Notes under the pieces: generated by a model
Databases searched by the model: none
What the model was told of the DNA's origin: nothing
The model's input: the letters and a program-made list of their open reading frames with translations, nothing else
Program-made: the position numbers and the translations under genes
Origin: Pseudomonadota bacterium
Lineage (GTDB): Bacteria > Pseudomonadota > Gammaproteobacteria > Steroidobacterales > Steroidobacteraceae
Reading direction: 5' to 3'
DNA: 25,034 nucleotides
Assembly (NCBI GenBank): GCA_021826035.1
Contig: JAKBBE010000035.1
Span: 1-25,034 of the forward strand
Part shown: piece by piece, positions 22,304 through 25,034 of the stretch
How positions within the stretch are numbered: position 1 is the first letter of the stretch
Layout: each line of letters begins with the position of its first letter

Positions 22304-22565
22304 TCCTTCTCTCCTGTTGGGTGAGAAGATCACGGTTTACGAATGAAGCGGCCGCCATCCGGCTCACTTCCCCATCGTCTCCGCCGCGGCGAAGCCTTGC
22401 GGCTGCACTGCGGCGGCGGTGACCCCTCACGCCTCGAGGACGAACCTCGGTGCGATCAGCGGTTCACCATCTGCGCAGGCGCTCATTAAGAGGGTCTTCC
22501 CCTCGCCTGCGGTCTTCGATGATGGCCGGCCCCGTGAGCGCGGACCGGCCCGCATCAAACTCGTC
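22304..22565 (-). promoter_or_regulatory. rplJ leader region (possible L10 control site)
   Basis: This 262-bp gap between rplA and rplJ has no gene. GGCCGG (22524-22529) and CCGGCC (22545-22550) can pair just after the rplA stop, and several GC-rich inverted segments follow. In E. coli this leader contains the L10(L12)4 binding site and a promoter. I cannot draw the conserved kink-turn fold by eye, so the call rests on position and length. Confidence 0.45.
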
Positions 22566-23258
22566 TCAAACGCTCAGCGCGTTGTGATCGACCATCACGC
22601 CCGGCCCCATGGTCGAGGAGATCGTCACGCGCTTCAGATACTGACCCTTGGCCGCGGCCGGCTTGGCCCTGTGCAGATCGGCAATCAAGGCCGCGAGGTT
22701 GTCCCTCAGGGCGCTGACTTCAAAGCTGGCCTTGCCGATCGTGCAGTGCACGATGCCGGCCTTGTCGACGCGGTAGGTCACCTGACCGGACTTGGCGTTC
22801 TTCACAGCCGTGGCAACGTCCGGGGTCACGGTGCCGACCTTCGGGTTCGGCATCAGGCCGCGCGGGCCGAGGATCTGACCGAGCTGGCCGACGACGCGCA
22901 TGGCATCGGGGCTGGCGATCACGCGGTCGAAATTGATCTGACCGGCCTTGACCTGGGCCGCCAGGTCCTCGAGACCGACCACGTCGGCGCCGGCGGCCTT
23001 GGCGATTTCCTGGTTCTTCCCCGAGGTGAACACCGCCACGCGCACGGTCTTGCCGGTGCCGTGCGGCATCACGGTCGAGCCGCGCACCTGCTGGTCGGAC
23101 TTGCTCGCATCGATGCCGAGATTGACCGCGGCGTCGATGGTCTCATCGAACTTGGCCTGGGCCAGGTCCTTGACCAGCTGGAACGCCTCGTCGGCCGGAT
23201 AGTACTTGCCCGGGGCAATCTTGCCCTGCCAGTTCTTCAAACGCTTGCTCAGTGCCAT
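22566..23258 (-). CDS. rplA: 50S ribosomal protein L1
   Basis: The 230-residue product (E. coli: 234) forms the L1 stalk next to the ribosomal E site and represses the rplK-rplA mRNA in E. coli. Family segments include [20 protein letters not shown] (about 35-54), [20 protein letters not shown], and the signature [16 protein letters not shown] (about 130-145). The C-terminus has [15 protein letters not shown]. The start lies two bases after the rplK stop, so the two are translationally linked. Confidence 0.99.
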   Translation of the reverse strand: MALSKRLKNWQGKIAPGKYYPADEAFQLVKDLAQAKFDETIDAAVNLGIDASKSDQQVRGSTVMPHGTGKTVRVAVFTSGKNQEIAKAAGADVVGLEDLAAQVKAGQINFDRVIASPDAMRVVGQLGQILGPRGLMPNPKVGTVTPDVATAVKNAKSGQVTYRVDKAGIVHCTIGKASFEVSALRDNLAALIADLHRAKPAAAKGQYLKRVTISSTMGPGVMVDHNALSV

Positions 23259-23260
23259 GA

Positions 23261-23689
23261 TCAGCCCTCCACGTCCACGCCCATGCTGCGCGCGCTACCG
23301 GCAATGGTGCGCACGGCGGCCTCGAGATCGGCCGCGGTCAGGTCAGGCTGCTTGGACTTGGCAATTTCCTCGAGCTGCTTGCGGTTGATCTTGCCCACCT
23401 TGGCGGTGTTCGGCGTGCCACTGCCCTTCTCGATGCCGATGGCCTTGCGGATCAGCACCGCGGCCGGCGGCGTCTTCATCACGAACGTGAAGCTGCGGTC
23501 GGCGTACACGGTGATCACCACCGGGATCGGCAGACCCTTCTCGAGCTTCTGGGTCTGCGCATTGAACTGCTTGCAGAACTCCATGATGTTCACGCCCTGC
23601 TGGCCGAGTGCCGGCCCGATGGGCGGTGAGGGATTTGCAGAGCCCGCGGGCACCTGCAGCTTCACGTAGCCTTGGACTTTCTTCGCCAT
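23261..23689 (-). CDS. rplK: 50S ribosomal protein L11
   Basis: The 142-residue product (same length as E. coli) binds the GTPase-associated centre of 23S rRNA and is needed for RelA activation. The N-terminal domain has [20 protein letters not shown] with the proline-rich surface contacted by thiostrepton and release factors. The C-terminal RNA-binding domain has [19 protein letters not shown] and the terminal signature [14 protein letters not shown]. The ATG at 23689 is preceded by GGGAGAGATCG. It heads the rplKA pair after a 203-bp gap from nusG. Confidence 0.99.
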   Translation of the reverse strand: MAKKVQGYVKLQVPAGSANPSPPIGPALGQQGVNIMEFCKQFNAQTQKLEKGLPIPVVITVYADRSFTFVMKTPPAAVLIRKAIGIEKGSGTPNTAKVGKINRKQLEEIAKSKQPDLTAADLEAAVRTIAGSARSMGVDVEG

Positions 23690-23892
23690 CGATCTCTCCC
23701 GGGTTCAAACGCCGATCAGGCTCCCCGTCGTGGATTCCGTGGGCTTGCGCCCTTGCTACGGCCGTGCGGGCCGCCTCGCCCGGCCCTGCGGCCGGCTCTA
23801 CCCGGACCGCGCGGCGGGCGCGACCCGATCACTCCTGCGGGCGCCGCCGCTCGCCAGGGGGCGAGGGGCCGCGCCGAACACCTGCGGCCGTC
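23690..23892 (-). promoter_or_regulatory. nusG-rplK intergenic region
   Basis: This 203-bp GC-rich gap should hold the promoter and leader of the rplKA unit. GGGCCG (23768-23773) and CGGCCC (23781-23786) form a short stem, and GGGC with GCCC nearby (23741-23752) form another. No clear -35/-10 pair stands out. Confidence 0.35.
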
Positions 23893-24426
23893 CTAGGCCT
23901 TCTCGACCTGCGAGAAGTCGAGTTCCACGGGCGTCGAACGCCCCAGAATTTGTACCGCCACCTGCAGGCGGCTCTTTTCGTAATTGACGCTCTCAACGAC
24001 ACCGTTGAAATCGTTGAACGGACCGTCGGTCACGCGCACCACTTCACCCGGCTCGAACAGCACCTTCGGCCGTGGCTTCTCCGCGCCTTCCTCCACACGT
24101 CGCAGGATCTGCATCGCCTCGCGGTCGGTGATCGGGGCGGGCTTCTCCGGCGTGCCACCGATGAAGCCGAGCACCTTCGGCACCTCGCGCACCAAGTGCC
24201 AGGTGTCCTCGTCCATCTCCATGTGCACCAGGACGTAGCCCGGGTAGAACTTGCGCTCACTGCGGCGCTTGTGGCCGTCGCGCATCTCGACCACTTCTTC
24301 GGTCGGCACCAAGATCTCGCCGAACTTATGCTCCAGCGCCGCGCGCTTGACCCGCTCCTGGAGCGACTCAGCAACCCGATGCTCGAAGTTCGAGTAGGCG
24401 TGCACCACGTACCATCTCAACGCCAC
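23893..24426 (-). CDS. nusG: Transcription termination/antitermination factor NusG
   Basis: The 177-residue product binds RNA polymerase, raises elongation rate and links it to Rho or ribosomal S10. The N-terminal NGN domain has [20 protein letters not shown] and [20 protein letters not shown]. The C-terminal KOW domain has [20 protein letters not shown] followed by [19 protein letters not shown]. The start codon is GTG (24426), giving the usual MALRWYVV opening. It begins three bases after the secE stop, the conserved secE-nusG pairing. Confidence 0.99.
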   Translation of the reverse strand: MALRWYVVHAYSNFEHRVAESLQERVKRAALEHKFGEILVPTEEVVEMRDGHKRRSERKFYPGYVLVHMEMDEDTWHLVREVPKVLGFIGGTPEKPAPITDREAMQILRRVEEGAEKPRPKVLFEPGEVVRVTDGPFNDFNGVVESVNYEKSRLQVAVQILGRSTPVELDFSQVEKA

Positions 24427-24429
24427 GGA

Positions 24430-24810
24430 TCAGCCCCCTTGTCCAGTCAACGCACGGGTCGCCCAGGCGAGCACCAAATCCAGGCCCCAGAAGAACAGGC
24501 CCGAGATCGCCACGAACGCGAACACCACGACGGTGGTCATGGTGGTCTCATTGCGGGTTGGCCAGACGATTTTGCGCAGCTCCGTGCGTGCGCTCACCGC
24601 GAACGCGCGGAACTCGCCACCGTAGCGCGAGAACGCCACGACCAGCACTCCGACGGCAATGCCGCCAACCACGTACAGCCAACGCAACCAGCTCGACTGG
24701 GTGCCAAGGAGGTAGTAGGCGGCGATGCCCGCGGCGACCGCGAGCACGCCCACCCACAACTTCACTTTGTCGGCTGTGCCGATCGCGTCGATTTTGTTTT
24801 CGTCTGTCAT
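24430..24810 (-). CDS. secE: Preprotein translocase subunit SecE
   Basis: The 126-residue product (E. coli: 127) is the clamp subunit of the SecYEG channel. Three membrane helices are visible at about residues 18-36, 42-62 and 92-115, as in the longer proteobacterial SecE. The conserved amphipathic stretch before the last helix reads TELRKIVWPTRNETTMTT (about 73-90). The ATG at 24810 gives MTDENK; the frame continues upstream into the tRNA gene and that extension is rejected. It is followed directly by nusG. Confidence 0.98.
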   Translation of the reverse strand: MTDENKIDAIGTADKVKLWVGVLAVAAGIAAYYLLGTQSSWLRWLYVVGGIAVGVLVVAFSRYGGEFRAFAVSARTELRKIVWPTRNETTMTTVVVFAFVAISGLFFWGLDLVLAWATRALTGQGG

Positions 24811-24819
24811 GTCATCGGC

Positions 24820-24895
<76 letters not shown>

Positions 24896-24910
24896 GTGTG
24901 ACTGGAACTC

Positions 24911-25034
24911 TTACTTCAGGATCTTTGCGACGACGCCGGCACCGACGGTGCGGCCGCCTTCGCGAATCGCGAAGCGCAGACCATCCTCCATCGCAATCGG
25001 CGCAATCAGGTCGACCGTCATCTTGATGTTGTCG
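24911..25034 (-). CDS. tuf: Elongation factor Tu, 3' end only
   Basis: Only the last 40 codons and the TAA stop are in the window; the gene continues past the right edge. The visible part reads [20 protein letters not shown] and then [20 protein letters not shown], the invariant end of EF-Tu domain 3. EF-Tu delivers aminoacyl-tRNA to the ribosome. This copy, beside tRNA-Trp and secE, corresponds to tufB of E. coli; whether a second copy exists cannot be seen here. Confidence 0.98.
   Translation of the reverse strand, partial: DNIKMTVDLIAPIAMEDGLRFAIREGGRTVGAGVVAKILK

Overview
This is a high-GC gammaproteobacterial chromosome segment. The right half (about 12.8-25.0 kb, all on the minus strand) carries the conserved transcription/translation block in its usual order: tuf (cut by the window end), tRNA-Trp(CCA), secE, nusG, rplK, rplA, rplJ, rplL, rpoB, rpoC. 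Gene order, the E. coli-like start of beta' and the matching numbering of its zinc and catalytic residues point to Gammaproteobacteria. The base composition would suit a Xanthomonadales/Nevskiales-type lineage, but I cannot fix the genus. Unlike lineages where rpsL follows rpoC directly, rpoC here ends against a convergent DUF2937 gene across a perfect 14-bp hairpin.

The left half (1-12.7 kb) is a mosaic of small accessory units. About 480 bp without a convincing gene come first, then a PsiE-like membrane protein. A DUF6249-type membrane protein is divergent from an ECF sigma factor, which is translationally coupled to an unknown two-helix membrane protein. A DUF1648/DUF5808-type membrane protein and a PBP7-type D-Ala-D-Ala endopeptidase follow. 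Next come a frameshifted DUF1810 gene, a convergent QorA-like quinone oxidoreductase, an aldo/keto reductase and a frameshifted class I methyltransferase. A minus-strand operon encodes a PadR regulator, a membrane protein with a HAAS-like N-terminus and an unknown membrane-anchored protein whose 5' end contains a pentanucleotide repeat. The half ends with an Nramp-family transporter with a candidate Fur site, a YciI-like protein, a small ORF and a DUF2937 protein.

The core genes form one expression unit for protein export (SecE), transcription elongation and termination (NusG), the ribosomal stalk (L11, L1, L10, L7/L12) and RNA polymerase (beta, beta'). The rplL-rpoB gap keeps a strong hairpin that could act as attenuator or processing site. 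The accessory units look independent: a sigma-factor locus, an autoregulated PadR locus and a possibly iron-controlled metal transporter.

I found no CRISPR array, insertion sequence, prophage or recognisable defence system, and no clearly new multi-gene system. The features most worth a second look are the repeat that puts an ORF out of frame with its only good ATG, two one-base homopolymer frameshifts in otherwise well-conserved genes, a PadR operator inside a promoter that may give a leaderless mRNA, an Nramp protein lacking the canonical metal-site motifs, and the sigma-factor locus with its unrecognised partner.
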